The notes under the pieces: generated by a model | The model's input: the letters and a program-made list of their open reading frames with translations, nothing else | Told to the model about the DNA's origin: nothing | Databases searched by the model: none | Shown here: piece by piece, positions 1 through 9,494 of the stretch | Layout: each line of letters begins with the position of its first letter | How positions within the stretch are numbered: position 1 is the first letter of the stretch | Assembly (NCBI GenBank): GCA_030431335.1 | Contig: JAUIJH010000017.1 | Coordinates: 1-53,182, forward strand | DNA from: Alphaproteobacteria bacterium | GTDB lineage: Bacteria > Pseudomonadota > Alphaproteobacteria > Rhizobiales > Amorphaceae | Direction: 5' to 3' | Length of the DNA stretch: 53,182 nt | Translations under genes and position numbers: made by a program

Positions 1-60
1 CTTATACTTGTCCACATCGATCGCCGCGACGCGGTCGATCGTCTCCTGTACTGCTGGCAT
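1..60 (-). CDS. sufB: Fe-S cluster assembly scaffold SufB (5' end only)
   Basis: Only the first 20 codons lie in the window; the gene runs off the left edge. The predicted N-terminus MPAVQETIDRVAAIDVDKYK matches the start of alphaproteobacterial SufB, part of the SufBCD scaffold that assembles Fe-S clusters in the cytoplasm. The ATG at 60-58 has a very strong Shine-Dalgarno just upstream (GGAGGGGAAGAGG). It lies 45 nt after the cysteine desulfurase gene on the same strand, so the two are probably one operon supplying sulfur to the scaffold. The assignment rests on 20 residues plus context. Confidence 0.75.
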   Translation of the reverse strand, partial: MPAVQETIDRVAAIDVDKYK

Positions 61-105
61 CCTCTTCCCCTCCGCACGGGTTCAAAGCCCGTAGGCTGGA
101 CCTAT

Positions 106-1254
106 TCAAGAAATAGGGTGCTGTTCCATTGGCACAATCACCTCGGTGAGCGCCATCAAAAAACGACTTAGCGCCGCTTCGGCCCCCACCGGACCGACGC
201 TGACACGCAGGGCCGCGCGGGCCAAATCGCCCGGAACGCCCATCGCCTTCAGAACGTGACTCTCGTTCACCCGGCCCGACGAGCAGGCCGAACCGGAGGA
301 CACCGCGACCCCCGCCAGATCGAGCCCGATCAAGGTCAGTTCGGCAGGGGTTCTGCCGGCGGCGAACAGGCTGGTGTTGGGCAGCCGCGGCGCATCCACA
401 CCCCATAAAGTCGTGCGCGGAAAGCGCCTTACAAGGGCCGCCTCGAAGGCGTCGCGGGCCGAACGGGTTTCCTGCCAGGCGGCCGGCGTCGCTGCCGGCC
501 CATCCAGCGCCGCGCCCAGCCCGGCAATGGCGGCGACGTTCTCCGTCCCGCCGCGCGCGCCCCGCTCCTGGCCACCGCCCGCGATCAGCGGCGGCACGAC
601 GACGCCCGGCCGCCGCACCAGGGCGCCGATTCCGGGCGGCGCGCCGATCTTGTGGCCCGACAGCGTGACGAGATCGGCCGTCAGCGCATCGTCCGCGACA
701 CGGCCGAACGCCTGCACCGCGTCGGTATGGACGAGCGCGCCGGCCGCGGCGGCAAGGCGAGCCACCTCGGCCAGCGGCTGGATCACCCCCGTCTCGTTGT
801 TGGCCGCCATGATCGACACGAGGGCGGTGCGCGGATCCGCCGCGAGCGCGACCTCCAGCGCGGCCAGATCCACGAGGCCGGTGGGCAGCAGCGGCGCCAC
901 CGCGATATCGGCCGCGGCGAAGCGCCCTCCCGACAACACCGCCGGGTGCTCGCCGGCCGAAACGATCAGCCGCTCGACCACCGCGCCGCCCTTGGCGAGA
1001 CCCGGCGCGAGCGCCGTGGCGTTGGCTTCCGTGCCGCCGCTGGTGAAGATGACCCCCTCCGGCGAGACGCCCAGACGCGCCGCGAGTTTGCGCCGAACCG
1101 TTTCCACCAGTGCGCGAGCGGCGCGCCCTTCGGCATGGACCGACGAGGCGTTGCCCCCCGCTATGAGCGCCGCCAAAGCCGCCTCGCGCGCAGCTTTCGA
1201 GATCGGCGCGGTGGCGTTCCAGTCGAGATAAAGTCGGTTTTCGGGTGCTGCCAC
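106..1254 (-). CDS. Cysteine desulfurase (NifS/IscS-type, class V aminotransferase)
   Basis: PLP enzyme that removes sulfur from L-cysteine as a persulfide for Fe-S cluster assembly. The 382-aa length is typical. The PLP-binding lysine is in SGHKIGAPPG and the persulfide-forming cysteine in SSGSACSSGRVNESH; the SSGSACSSG loop marks the IscS/NifS-like type rather than classical SufS. The start MAAPENRLYLDWNATAPIS fits the family N-terminus. It lies directly upstream of sufB, the usual place for the extra desulfurase gene in Rhizobiales suf clusters. It is divergent from the alpha/beta hydrolase, so the 83-nt gap 1255-1337 should hold both promoters. The family is certain; which paralogue it is (SufS or IscS role) is not. 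Confidence 0.93.
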   Translation of the reverse strand: MAAPENRLYLDWNATAPISKAAREAALAALIAGGNASSVHAEGRAARALVETVRRKLAARLGVSPEGVIFTSGGTEANATALAPGLAKGGAVVERLIVSAGEHPAVLSGGRFAAADIAVAPLLPTGLVDLAALEVALAADPRTALVSIMAANNETGVIQPLAEVARLAAAAGALVHTDAVQAFGRVADDALTADLVTLSGHKIGAPPGIGALVRRPGVVVPPLIAGGGQERGARGGTENVAAIAGLGAALDGPAATPAAWQETRSARDAFEAALVRRFPRTTLWGVDAPRLPNTSLFAAGRTPAELTLIGLDLAGVAVSSGSACSSGRVNESHVLKAMGVPGDLARAALRVSVGPVGAEAALSRFLMALTEVIVPMEQHPIS

Positions 1255-1337
1255 GTCCTCCTCGAATCATCCTTTGCTTGATTGTCGGGCCCCGATGGAT
1301 AAATAACCCCGCCTCAGCAAGAGCAATGGGTGCAAAA

Positions 1338-2015
1338 ATGCCTGAGGTCACTTTTACCGGGCCTGCCGGACGCCTTGAAGGGCGCTTGCAGCCCTCCACC
1401 GACAGGCGCGCGCCACTCGCGATCGTCCTTCATCCCCACCCCCACTTCGGGGGAACGATGAACAACCAGATCGTCTACAACCTGTTTTACATGTTCAAGG
1501 AGCGCAACTTTACAGTGCTGCGCTTCAATTTCCGCGGAGTGGGGCGGAGCCAGGGCGAGTTCGATCACGGCGCGGGCGAGTTGGCCGACGCCGCCTCGGC
1601 CCTGGACTGGATGCAGTCCGTCCACGCCGATGCGCGTGGCTGCTGGATCGCCGGCTTCTCCTTCGGCGCCTGGATCGGGATGCAGCTCCTGATGCGGCGG
1701 CCCGAGGTGGAAGGCTTCATGTCCATCGCCCCGCCGGCCAACCTGCACGACTTCTCGTTCCTCGCGCCGTGCCCCTCCTCGGGGCTCATCGTGCACGGCG
1801 ATCGCGACCGTGTCGCCCTGCCCAAGGACACGCAGGTGCTGGTGGACAAGCTCAAGACGCAGAAGGGCATCGTGATCGATCACACCATCGTGCCCGGTGC
1901 CAACCACTTCTTCGAAGGACAGGTCGACGAGTTGATCGGCATCTGCGCCAACTACCTGGACAAGCGGCTCGGCCGGGACCAGGGCGCGGGCAAGGGCGAA
2001 GAATCCGCCGCCTGA
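1338..2015 (+). CDS. Alpha/beta hydrolase (COG2945-type)
   Basis: Probable small cytoplasmic alpha/beta hydrolase of 225 aa. The oxyanion-hole region is LHPHPHFGGTMNNQ. The nucleophile elbow is AGFSFGAWIG (Ser in GFSFG), and the late GANHFFEG supplies the catalytic His. The reading frame is open from 1245, but the ATG at 1338 (MPEVTFTGPAGRLEGR) is preferred because homologues begin about there and the earlier residues look like non-coding leader. Genes of this type sit next to the cysteine desulfurase/suf cluster in many Rhizobiales, but the substrate is unknown. Confidence 0.88.
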   Translation: MPEVTFTGPAGRLEGRLQPSTDRRAPLAIVLHPHPHFGGTMNNQIVYNLFYMFKERNFTVLRFNFRGVGRSQGEFDHGAGELADAASALDWMQSVHADARGCWIAGFSFGAWIGMQLLMRRPEVEGFMSIAPPANLHDFSFLAPCPSSGLIVHGDRDRVALPKDTQVLVDKLKTQKGIVIDHTIVPGANHFFEGQVDELIGICANYLDKRLGRDQGAGKGEESAA

Positions 2016-2024
2016 GCGCCGGCC

Positions 2025-2720
2025 TCACAATCGCTCTGCGCCGCACGCCTCCAGCCGGCGCAGGCAGACGGCCAGCGAGCGTTCGGGCGCCGGGGTGAAC
2101 CGGCGCCCGGCGCGCTCGACCGCCTGCATCCGATCGAGGCGGAAAACGCGGAAATCCGCCCGCAATTCGCACCAGGCGATCAGCGTCCACACCTTGCCCC
2201 AATAGGACAGGGCGAGCGGATGGACCGCGCGCGTCGTCTCGGCGCCGCTCTCGTCGCGGTAGGAAAACGCCAGCACGTCGCGGGCCTCGACGGCGCGCTC
2301 CAAATCGTCGATCAGCCCGCGCACGCCCTCGTCCATGCCAAAGGACGGCGCGAAGACGGTGGTTCCGGCGACGCGGGCGCGTATCGCATCCGGCAGCACC
2401 GCCTCGATCTTGACCAGCGCCTCCTCGGCGGCGCGGGCCATCGCCACCCCGCCCCAGGCCCGCACCATGCGCGCGCCCGTGACGAGCGCGACGATCTCCT
2501 CGCGCGAGAACATCAGCGGCGGCAGCTCGAAGCCGGCGCGCATCACGTAGCCGACGCCGGCCTCCCCGTCGATCGGCACGCCGGTCGACTGCAGGTCGGC
2601 GATGTCGCGATAGATGGTGCGCTCGGACACCTCGAGTTTGTCGGCAAGCCGCGCGGCGGTCACGAGCCGGCCGCCCCTCAGATACTGGACGATCTGAAAC
2701 AGGCGGTCGGCGCGCCGCAT
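2025..2720 (-). CDS. HTH/WYL-domain transcriptional regulator (YafY family)
   Basis: 231-aa regulator. The N-terminal DeoR/HTH_11-type winged helix spans about residues 1-55, with recognition segment KLEVSERTIYRDIADLQSTG. A WYL ligand-binding domain spans roughly residues 120-220; its core reads YWGKVWTLIAWCELRADFRVFRLDRM, shortened here to the key W-x-L-x-A-W and F-R-x-F-R-L-D-R elements. It starts 7 nt after the VOC-protein gene on the same strand, so the two are co-transcribed. This pairing is common, with the regulator controlling its own small operon. The signal sensed is not evident. Confidence 0.9.
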   Translation of the reverse strand: MRRADRLFQIVQYLRGGRLVTAARLADKLEVSERTIYRDIADLQSTGVPIDGEAGVGYVMRAGFELPPLMFSREEIVALVTGARMVRAWGGVAMARAAEEALVKIEAVLPDAIRARVAGTTVFAPSFGMDEGVRGLIDDLERAVEARDVLAFSYRDESGAETTRAVHPLALSYWGKVWTLIAWCELRADFRVFRLDRMQAVERAGRRFTPAPERSLAVCLRRLEACGAERL

Positions 2721-2727
2721 TCCCGCG

Positions 2728-3099
2728 TCAGACCTTGAACACGCCCACGGAGTTCCCCTCCGTGTCGAGCGCGTAGAAGAACGAGCCGGCCGGGATCGTC
2801 ACCACCGGCGACACGACCTCGCCGCCGCCGGTGCGCACCCGCTCCATCGCCGCCTCCAGGTCGCACGAGACGGCGAGATGGATGGTCGGCCCGCTGCCCT
2901 TGGCCGCGGGGGTGCCGGGGTAGAGATGGCCGCCGACCACGTCGTCGCCATCGCGCGGCAGCATGGCGAGGGGGTTGGGTCCGCCGGTTTCGTCCACGAG
3001 CGGCGCGCCCAACAGGCCCGCGTAGAAGCCCTTTGCCCGCGCCATGTCGCTGACCGGAATTTCCGCCCAGACGACGCGATCTTTCCTGGTGATGCTCAT
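2728..3099 (-). CDS. VOC-family (glyoxalase/bleomycin resistance-like) protein
   Basis: 123-aa single vicinal-oxygen-chelate module. It begins MSITRKDRVVWAEIPVSDM, carries RAKGFYAGLLG and ends with FYALDTEGNSVGVFKV, the usual GN-x-(I/V)-G-(V/I/L) closing motif. The start is taken at the ATG (complement of 3097-3099); the frame stays open far upstream but without VOC similarity. Members of this family act as metal-dependent isomerases, dioxygenases or binding proteins, and nothing in the sequence fixes the substrate. It is the first gene of a two-gene operon with the WYL regulator. Confidence 0.88.
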   Translation of the reverse strand: MSITRKDRVVWAEIPVSDMARAKGFYAGLLGAPLVDETGGPNPLAMLPRDGDDVVGGHLYPGTPAAKGSGPTIHLAVSCDLEAAMERVRTGGGEVVSPVVTIPAGSFFYALDTEGNSVGVFKV

Positions 3100-3161
3100 C
3101 GATGCCTCCGTGTGCTTGTCGATGGGCCGGAGGAAATCACACCCCTCCTGACAGCATCCTG

Positions 3162-4295
3162 TCAGGAGCCTTCGGGCTGCGCCAGCCGCCCGCCGGTGAG
3201 CGGCGCGGCAACGCCCGTCGTTCCCGGAAAGGTGATCGGCCGCTGGTCGAGGCTGCGCACGGCGAGGTAGGCAAACGCCTCCGCCTCCATGAAGTCGGAC
3301 GAGAAGCCCGCCGCGTCGGCCGGCTGCACCGGCATGCCCAGCGCGGCCGCGATCTCGCCCATCAGCGTGGCGTTGTGGGTGCCGCCGCCGGCCGCCAGCA
3401 CCGTTTTCGGCGCGCGCGGCAGCAGCGCGACCCCCGCGGCCAGGGCACGGGCGGAAAACCGCGTCAGCGTCGCCACCTTGTCGGCCAGCGCGAGGTGGGC
3501 GACGGGAGCGGGCGAAAAGGCGTCGCGGTCCAGCGATTTGGGCGCCGGCGCCGCGAAGTAGGGGTGCGCCAGCAGCGCCGCCAGCGCCGCCTCGTCGACG
3601 GTGCCGGATGCGGCGGTGCGGCCGTCCTCGTCGTAGGCCGCGCCGGTGGCGGCCATCGCGTCGTCGATCATGGCCGAGGCGGGGCCGGTGTCGAAGGCGA
3701 TCAGCGTGTCGCCGTCGATGAAGGTGACATTGGCGACGCCGCCGAGGTTGATCACGAGGACCGGCTCGGCAAGCTGCGCCTGTCGCGCCAGCGCGCGATG
3801 ATAGGCCGGCACCAGCGGCGCGCCTTGGCCGCCCGCCGCCACGTCCGCCTGGCGCAGGTCGAACACCACCGGCACGCCGAAGCGGTTCGCCAGCGCCCGC
3901 GCATCCCCCAGTTGCATGGTGAAGCCGCGCTCGGGCGCATGGGCGACGGTTTGCCCATGCCAGCCGATCACGTGCGGCGTGATGCCGGTGACGGCCAGAA
4001 AGTCGGCGATGGCGTCGCCGTGGGCGCGCGTCACCACCGCCTCTGCGGCGGCGAGGCGCGGGGTGCGGTGGGTGCTGACGGGGGCCGCCATGGCATCGCC
4101 GAGCGCGGCGGCGACCACGGCCCGCTCCTCGCCCGTATAGGGGCGCGCGAGCGACGGGCCGCGCGCGATGGCCGCCTCGCCGTCCGTCGTCACCAGCGCA
4201 ACGTCGACGGCATCCATCGATGTGCCGGAAATCACCCCGACAGCGCGAACAGGATGGTTGCGATTTGCCGCGCGGGGTGCCAGGGGAAGCACCAT
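3162..4295 (-). CDS. anmK: Anhydro-N-acetylmuramic acid kinase
   Basis: Cytoplasmic enzyme of cell-wall recycling; it cleaves and phosphorylates 1,6-anhydro-MurNAc to MurNAc-6-phosphate using ATP. The N-terminal ATPase motif [16 protein letters not shown] is diagnostic. Also present are [21 protein letters not shown] (family NLGGIAN) and [12 protein letters not shown]. With the ATG at 4295 the protein is 377 aa, near the family's usual ~370. The start is shared tail-to-tail with tyrS: both ATGs lie in the CATG at 4293-4296. An upstream in-frame start (4340) would run into tyrS, and a GTG further in could also be used. The kinase call is firm; the exact start is not. Confidence 0.93.
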   Translation of the reverse strand: MVLPLAPRAANRNHPVRAVGVISGTSMDAVDVALVTTDGEAAIARGPSLARPYTGEERAVVAAALGDAMAAPVSTHRTPRLAAAEAVVTRAHGDAIADFLAVTGITPHVIGWHGQTVAHAPERGFTMQLGDARALANRFGVPVVFDLRQADVAAGGQGAPLVPAYHRALARQAQLAEPVLVINLGGVANVTFIDGDTLIAFDTGPASAMIDDAMAATGAAYDEDGRTAASGTVDEAALAALLAHPYFAAPAPKSLDRDAFSPAPVAHLALADKVATLTRFSARALAAGVALLPRAPKTVLAAGGGTHNATLMGEIAAALGMPVQPADAAGFSSDFMEAEAFAYLAVRSLDQRPITFPGTTGVAAPLTGGRLAQPEGS

Positions 4296-5538
4296 GTCTC
4301 GATCCGACTTCATCAGCATCCTTTCCGACCGCGGTTTCATCCATCAGGCGAGCGACCTCGAGGGGCTCGACCGCCTTTTGAGCGAACGCATCGTCACGGC
4401 CTATATCGGGTTCGACTGCACGGCCGCCAGCCTCCATGTCGGCTCGCTGGTGCAGATCATGATGCTGCACTGGCTGCAGGAAACCGGCCACCGGCCGATC
4501 GCCTTGATGGGCGGCGGCACCACCCGGATCGGCGACCCGTCCGGGCGCGACAGCTCGCGACAGCTCCTCGACGGGCCGACCATCGCGGCCAACAAGGTCG
4601 GCATCTTCCAGGTATTCAAGCGCTTCCTCACCTTCGGCGACGGCCCCACCGACGCCATCGAGGCCGACAACGCGGACTGGCTCGACGGCCTGGAATACGT
4701 CCCCTTCCTGCGCGACGTCGGCCGCCACTTCTCCATCAACCGCATGCTGACGATGGATTCGGTGCGCCTGCGGCTCGACCGCGAGCAGCCGCTGACGTTC
4801 CTGGAATTCAACTACATGGTGCTGCAGGCGTACGACTTCGTCGAGCTGTTCCGCCGCTACGGGTGCCAGCTGCAGCTGGGCGGGTCGGACCAGTGGGGCA
4901 ACATCGTGTCCGGCATCGATCTGGGGCGGCGGATCGAGGGCGCGGAGCTCTACGCGCTGACGAGCCCACTGATCACCACCGCATCCGGCGCCAAGATGGG
5001 CAAGACGGCGGACGGCGCCGTATGGCTCAACGCGGAGCGCACCAGCGTCTACGACTACTGGCAATTCTGGCGCAACACCGACGACGGGGACGTGGCGCGC
5101 TTCCTGAAGCTGTTCACCAAGCTGCCGCTGGACGAGATCGCGCGCCTGGCCGCGCTCGGCGGGGCGGAGATCAACGAGGCCAAGAAGACGCTCGCCACCG
5201 AGGCGACCGCGCTGGTGCACGGCCGCGAGGCGGCCGAGGCGGCCGCCGGCACCGCCGCCGCCACCTTCGAGGGCAGCGGCCGCGACGAGGGCCTGCCCAC
5301 GGTGGAAGTGGCGCGCGCGGCGCTGGCCGAAGGCATGGGCCTCCTCAGCGCCCTGGTGCTGGCGGGGCTGGCGAGTTCCAACAGCGAAGCCCGGCGCGGT
5401 ATCGCCGGCGGCGGCGCCCGCGTCAACGATCAGCGCGTCGACGACCCGCAGCGCAGCCTCACCGAGGCCGACCTCGACGGCGACGTGATCAAGCTGTCGA
5501 TGGGCCGCAAGAAGCACGCCCTGCTGCGCCCGGTCTGA
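4294..5538 (+). CDS. tyrS: Tyrosyl-tRNA synthetase
   Basis: Class I aminoacyl-tRNA synthetase that charges tRNA-Tyr. At 414 aa it has the expected length. The HIGH-like motif is HVGS (residues 48-51, in [10 protein letters not shown]). The KMSKS-like loop is KMGKT near residue 235. A C-terminal S4 RNA-binding domain ([18 protein letters not shown]) follows. ATG 4294 is chosen over the longer open frame because the preceding AGGGGAAG is a good ribosome site and [18 protein letters not shown] matches TyrS N-termini. That ribosome site lies within the start region of the divergent anmK gene. Confidence 0.96.
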   Translation: MSRSDFISILSDRGFIHQASDLEGLDRLLSERIVTAYIGFDCTAASLHVGSLVQIMMLHWLQETGHRPIALMGGGTTRIGDPSGRDSSRQLLDGPTIAANKVGIFQVFKRFLTFGDGPTDAIEADNADWLDGLEYVPFLRDVGRHFSINRMLTMDSVRLRLDREQPLTFLEFNYMVLQAYDFVELFRRYGCQLQLGGSDQWGNIVSGIDLGRRIEGAELYALTSPLITTASGAKMGKTADGAVWLNAERTSVYDYWQFWRNTDDGDVARFLKLFTKLPLDEIARLAALGGAEINEAKKTLATEATALVHGREAAEAAAGTAAATFEGSGRDEGLPTVEVARAALAEGMGLLSALVLAGLASSNSEARRGIAGGGARVNDQRVDDPQRSLTEADLDGDVIKLSMGRKKHALLRPV

Positions 5539-5560
5539 TCGGCAGGCCGGACGCTTTTTT
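5526..5560 (+). terminator. Probable intrinsic terminator of tyrS
   Basis: An imperfect stem (GCG-x-CCGG paired with CCGG-x-CGC, 13-nt loop) is followed directly by six T residues at 5555-5560. The stem overlaps the last tyrS codons. It lies between the convergent tyrS and GNAT genes. Confidence 0.55.
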
Positions 5561-5569
5561 GGGTGAGGG

Positions 5570-6025
5570 TCAGTCCGTCAGCCGTCGCTGCATGATGACG
5601 ATGCGTTCTTCGCCGAGGGGTCGTTCGCGCACGGCGGCATATCCGAGTTTGGCATAGAACCCCTCGGCCGTGATCGAGGAGGGGACGGTGAGCATGGCCA
5701 CGCCCGCATGGCGGGCTGCTCGCTCGACGTCCGCCATGAGTTGACTGCCGATGCCTTGGCCCTGCGCCTGAGGAGCGACGAAAACCGTCCGCACCTCGTT
5801 GTGCTCGAGGCTGGCTGTGCCGACAATCTGCCGCCCCTGCACCGCGACAAACACGCACCGAACCCGCATCAGGTCTCGAACGGCCGCGGGGCTGAAGTTT
5901 GCCGCCAACCGGTCGATCACCGCCGGGGAATAGTCTTTGGCATTGGTTTCCCGCAGCGCCGCTCGGATCACCGCGCTCAGCCCCTCGGCGTCGCCCTCGC
6001 GTGCAAGACGGATTTCACATTGCAT
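5570..6025 (-). CDS. GNAT-family N-acetyltransferase
   Basis: 151-aa acetyl-CoA-dependent acetyltransferase. Motif A is VRTVFVAPQAQGQGIGSQLM, with the Q/R-x-x-G-x-G/A acetyl-CoA pyrophosphate loop (QGQGIG). Further elements are TVPSSITAEGFYAKLGYAAV and the C-terminal IVIMQRRL. The start MQCEIRLAREGD is preferred (GGAACGG lies a short distance upstream); MRNGTD at 6043 is an in-frame alternative. The substrate is unknown. It lies downstream of the AsmA-like gene on the same strand with an 87-nt gap, and convergent to tyrS. Confidence 0.88.
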   Translation of the reverse strand: MQCEIRLAREGDAEGLSAVIRAALRETNAKDYSPAVIDRLAANFSPAAVRDLMRVRCVFVAVQGRQIVGTASLEHNEVRTVFVAPQAQGQGIGSQLMADVERAARHAGVAMLTVPSSITAEGFYAKLGYAAVRERPLGEERIVIMQRRLTD

Positions 6026-6112
6026 GTCCGTACCGTTCCGCATCGATGCGCCCGCTGACGCGCTTTCCGCTCGTTTGCGCCGCTCGAGTGATGCCACCTG
6101 AGCGGATGGACC

Positions 6113-9100
6113 TCAGCGGAACTCGAAGATGCGCCGGAAAATGCCCGGCGCAATGGCCGACATCGGGTTGACCAGAACCTGCGGATTGTCGAGGGGGCCC
6201 GCCAGGCGGAAGGTCACGCCGATCAGCCCTCCCTTGTTGCCGCCACCCAGGATTTCGCCGAAGAGCGGGACCCGGCCGAACAGATTGTTGAGCCCGTAAG
6301 CCGGGATTATCGTGCCGTTGAGCGCCACGGTGCGGGACTCCAGGTCGATGGTGCCGCTGGCCGTTCCGCCCAGGATCGGCCCTTTCAGGATCGCCTCCGA
6401 AATCTCGATCGTCTCGTCCCGCTTGGTGAAATCGACCACCAGCCGGTCGAACACGAGGCCGTCCACCGCGCTGGCCGCCGGCTGCGGCGCGGCCTTGTCG
6501 ATGGGCTTCAACGTGTTCTGATACTTGGCCCGGCGCAGGATATCCTCCAGCGTCTTCTCGTCGGCCAGCACGAAGTCGGAGGCGGTGAGGCGGCCGGCGA
6601 CGACGCCGTCGTCATCGAGCCGCGCATCGACCGTCGTGCGCCCGCCGCGCATGCGCCCGTAGACGCCCAGCGCCTTGAGCGCCCGGCCCAGGGTGGCGAT
6701 GTCGGCCTGCAGCCGGCGTGTGCCGTTCTCCCCCGGCTTCAGCTCGGCGGCAAAGGTGCCGGCGTTGACGCCGTTCAGCTTGCCGTGCACCGACAACCGG
6801 GCCATCTGCCTGCCGTCGTACTGGGCCTTCACCGACAGGTCGGCGATGCGGTTGTCGTCGTTGATGCGCACGGTATCGGCCGTCAGGTCGAGGTCGAGCG
6901 CCGCCGACGCCTCTTCGGGCTCGGCCGGCGGCTTTTTCTTGCCGGCCGGCGGCTTCGTGATCTGCTTGACGATGGTGCGCCCGTCGAACCGCTTGGCCTT
7001 GATCACGGCCTTGTAGACGCCCTCCTCGTGCGTCAGCTCGACCTGCGCGTCGTCGCCGGCGGACAGGGCGAACTTGGGGAATTTCGCGTGCGCCAGGCCC
7101 CCCTTCGCCATCGCGATGTCGCCGGCGATGTCGAGGCCGGGCGGACCGGCGACGGTCAGGCCCGTCACGGAGAGATCGGGCGGCTCGCCCACCACCTGGC
7201 CGGTCGCGGTCAACGCCTCGCCGGCGGCCTTTGCGAGCACCGGCAGCGTCACGGCCGCCTCGGTGAGGTCGGCGCTGAACAGGCGCGTTTCGTCGTCGAG
7301 GGCTTCCAGCGTGATGACGACGGGGCCGGCCACCATGTCGCCGGTGTCGAAGCCACGGTCCTTGCGGTCCTTGTCCGTCATCACGAAGCGGGCGGCGCCG
7401 GACTTCTCGCCGTTGAAGATCTCCGAATAGTTGACGTCCACCTGCAGGCCGTCGATGCGGGCGCGCCCCCGCGCGGCGAGGCGGCGCGTGTTCATCGCCA
7501 CCTCGATATTGGCATCGCTGAAGGTCTGGCCGGCGATGGGCACCTTGGAAGCGGCGTTGATCAGCCGCGCGTTGACCTCCCAGATGCGCGCGCTGTCGGG
7601 CACATGGTCGGCCAGCGGCGTGCGCAGGCGGAGATCGGCGCTGATCTCGCCTTCCACGTCGTCCGGGCCGAGCGGGGTTTTCTTCAGTTCAGGCAAGTCG
7701 AGGCGGTTGGCCATCGCGACAACGGCCGACAACGGCCCGTCCACGGTCGCCTTCAACAGCGCCTGCGGCGGCAGTTCGGCCAGCGTCGGGATGGTGAACG
7801 CGCCCGATCGCACCGTGAGCGCCCCGCCCTCGCCGGCCGGCACCACGCCGTGGTCGATCCGCGCCGACAGCGTCTTGTCGCGCATGCGCATCTGCCCGCG
7901 CGCGCGCTGGACGGAGATCGGAACCTCCGGCGTCGTCAGCGTGGCGCCGGCGAACTCGATGTCGATGGACAGGCCGCCCTCGATCATGTCGTTGGTGCTG
8001 GGATCGCCGTCGAGCTCCAGCGGCGTCATGGCGAACTGGAGCTGGCCGCTGCGCACCACGCCGCCGTGCACCGTGTTGAGCACCGCGATCCGGGGCTGGT
8101 GCGCCATCACCGGCGGCCACAGGCCCATCAGCGTGTCGATGGCAGACGGACCGATCTCGGCCGCCCCGGTGAGGTTGGGTCCGTGCTCGGAAAAATCAAA
8201 GCTGAAGCTGGTGTCGAACTGCGCGTTGGGCGCCGCGACGTGGAACAGGTCGACGGTGAGCAGGCGGTTGGCGAAATCGATGTTGCCGGAGGCGGTCGCG
8301 GCATCGACGATCACGGGCGGGCCGTCGATGTCCGGCGCGTCCATATGGCCTTCGGTGGCGCGCAGGTCGAACAGCCAGGGCGTCTGTTCGTCCTGGGCAG
8401 GCACGATGGTGCCGGTCATGAAGACGCGGGTCGGCCCGGCGACGATGCCGCCTTCGTCCAGCATCAGGGTGAGCCCGTCTGGCGAGCGCGTCAGGCGGAA
8501 GGAGGCGGCGTCCATGTCGCGCGGCGGGTCGCGACCGAACAGCACCGTGCCCGGGCCGACCGCGATGTCGAGCGAGGCCTGCGCCACGGTGCCGTCGGGC
8601 GCGAGGCGGGCGAGGAATTGCGGCGCGATGGCGAAACCGGAGCGCAGCGGCCCGGCATTGACGAAATCGCTCGGCGAGACGCCATGCGCGGACAGCTGCA
8701 ACGCCACCGCCCCGTCCGGCTCCACCGTGCGCGCCAGGGAGGCGCCGATCGGGCCGGACGCGCCGATCGCATTGGCCCGCGCCGACAGCGCCTCGGGATC
8801 GGCAAGGTCGATCCGCGCTTCCAACGACTGGAACACCCGCGCCTCGTCGATAGGCCGGCCGGCGCTGACCACGTCGAGCCGGCCCTCCTGCACCTCCACC
8901 AGGCGCACGCCCGCCTTGCGCCCTTCGGCCAGCGCGCCCTTCAAGGCCTGGTCGAGCGCGGCGATGGCGGCATCGGGATGGGGCACGACGAGCGCCTGCG
9001 GCTCGCCTTGGGAGGGATCGAGGCGCAACGCGGCCCCGTGCAGCGCGACGGACCGGCCATCCAGCCCCTGCACCACGCTGATGCGCCCGATGGAGGCGGA

Positions 9101-9457
9101 GACCGCCTCGCCGCGCAGACGCACATCGTCGAGCGCGATCGACAGCCCGCCGCCCGTGAGCTGCACGCCCACCCCCCCGACGTGAACGGGGGTTCCCAGC
9201 GCCTTGGTGAGCGCATCCACCGCCAGCCCGCTGAGCGGCAGGTGAAGCGGCGCGACCGCAAGCCGCACCAGCAGGGCGACGACCACGAGCGCGAGGCTCG
9301 CGGCCACCACCCGCCAGCGGCGGCGCACCCGGGGCTTGTCGGTCTCAGGTGGCGGGAGTGCGCGAATCGATCGACTCCTTACGCAGACGAAACGGCCAGT
9401 CCGGGGTGCCGCGCCACCGGCTCCCCCTTGCCCTGCTTGCTTCCTTGCGCACCTCAT
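6113..9457 (-). CDS. Large AsmA-like / DUF3971 envelope protein
   Basis: About 1114 aa with one N-terminal membrane segment (VVAASLALVVVALLVRLAV) after a basic stretch (KPRVRRRWR). A long, beta-rich periplasmic region follows, and the C-terminus has an AsmA-like domain (SGTIDLESRTVALNGTIIPA, then LAGPLDNPQVLVNPMSAIAPG). Proteins of the AsmA/YhdP/TamB group are bridge-like and linked to phospholipid transport and outer-membrane homeostasis; that role is inferred from the family. The start is uncertain. ATG at 9457 is given, but homologous sequence begins only near the basic stretch. An AAGGAG at 9380-9375 sits 7 nt before an in-frame ATT at 9367. Divergent from bcp. Confidence 0.85.
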   Translation of the reverse strand: MRCARKQAGQGGAGGAAPRTGRFVCVRSRSIRALPPPETDKPRVRRRWRVVAASLALVVVALLVRLAVAPLHLPLSGLAVDALTKALGTPVHVGGVGVQLTGGGLSIALDDVRLRGEAVSASIGRISVVQGLDGRSVALHGAALRLDPSQGEPQALVVPHPDAAIAALDQALKGALAEGRKAGVRLVEVQEGRLDVVSAGRPIDEARVFQSLEARIDLADPEALSARANAIGASGPIGASLARTVEPDGAVALQLSAHGVSPSDFVNAGPLRSGFAIAPQFLARLAPDGTVAQASLDIAVGPGTVLFGRDPPRDMDAASFRLTRSPDGLTLMLDEGGIVAGPTRVFMTGTIVPAQDEQTPWLFDLRATEGHMDAPDIDGPPVIVDAATASGNIDFANRLLTVDLFHVAAPNAQFDTSFSFDFSEHGPNLTGAAEIGPSAIDTLMGLWPPVMAHQPRIAVLNTVHGGVVRSGQLQFAMTPLELDGDPSTNDMIEGGLSIDIEFAGATLTTPEVPISVQRARGQMRMRDKTLSARIDHGVVPAGEGGALTVRSGAFTIPTLAELPPQALLKATVDGPLSAVVAMANRLDLPELKKTPLGPDDVEGEISADLRLRTPLADHVPDSARIWEVNARLINAASKVPIAGQTFSDANIEVAMNTRRLAARGRARIDGLQVDVNYSEIFNGEKSGAARFVMTDKDRKDRGFDTGDMVAGPVVITLEALDDETRLFSADLTEAAVTLPVLAKAAGEALTATGQVVGEPPDLSVTGLTVAGPPGLDIAGDIAMAKGGLAHAKFPKFALSAGDDAQVELTHEEGVYKAVIKAKRFDGRTIVKQITKPPAGKKKPPAEPEEASAALDLDLTADTVRINDDNRIADLSVKAQYDGRQMARLSVHGKLNGVNAGTFAAELKPGENGTRRLQADIATLGRALKALGVYGRMRGGRTTVDARLDDDGVVAGRLTASDFVLADEKTLEDILRRAKYQNTLKPIDKAAPQPAASAVDGLVFDRLVVDFTKRDETIEISEAILKGPILGGTASGTIDLESRTVALNGTIIPAYGLNNLFGRVPLFGEILGGGNKGGLIGVTFRLAGPLDNPQVLVNPMSAIAPGIFRRIFEFR

Positions 9458-9494
9458 ATGAGGCTGCAGTGAATAACCGAGCCAGGACGACACC

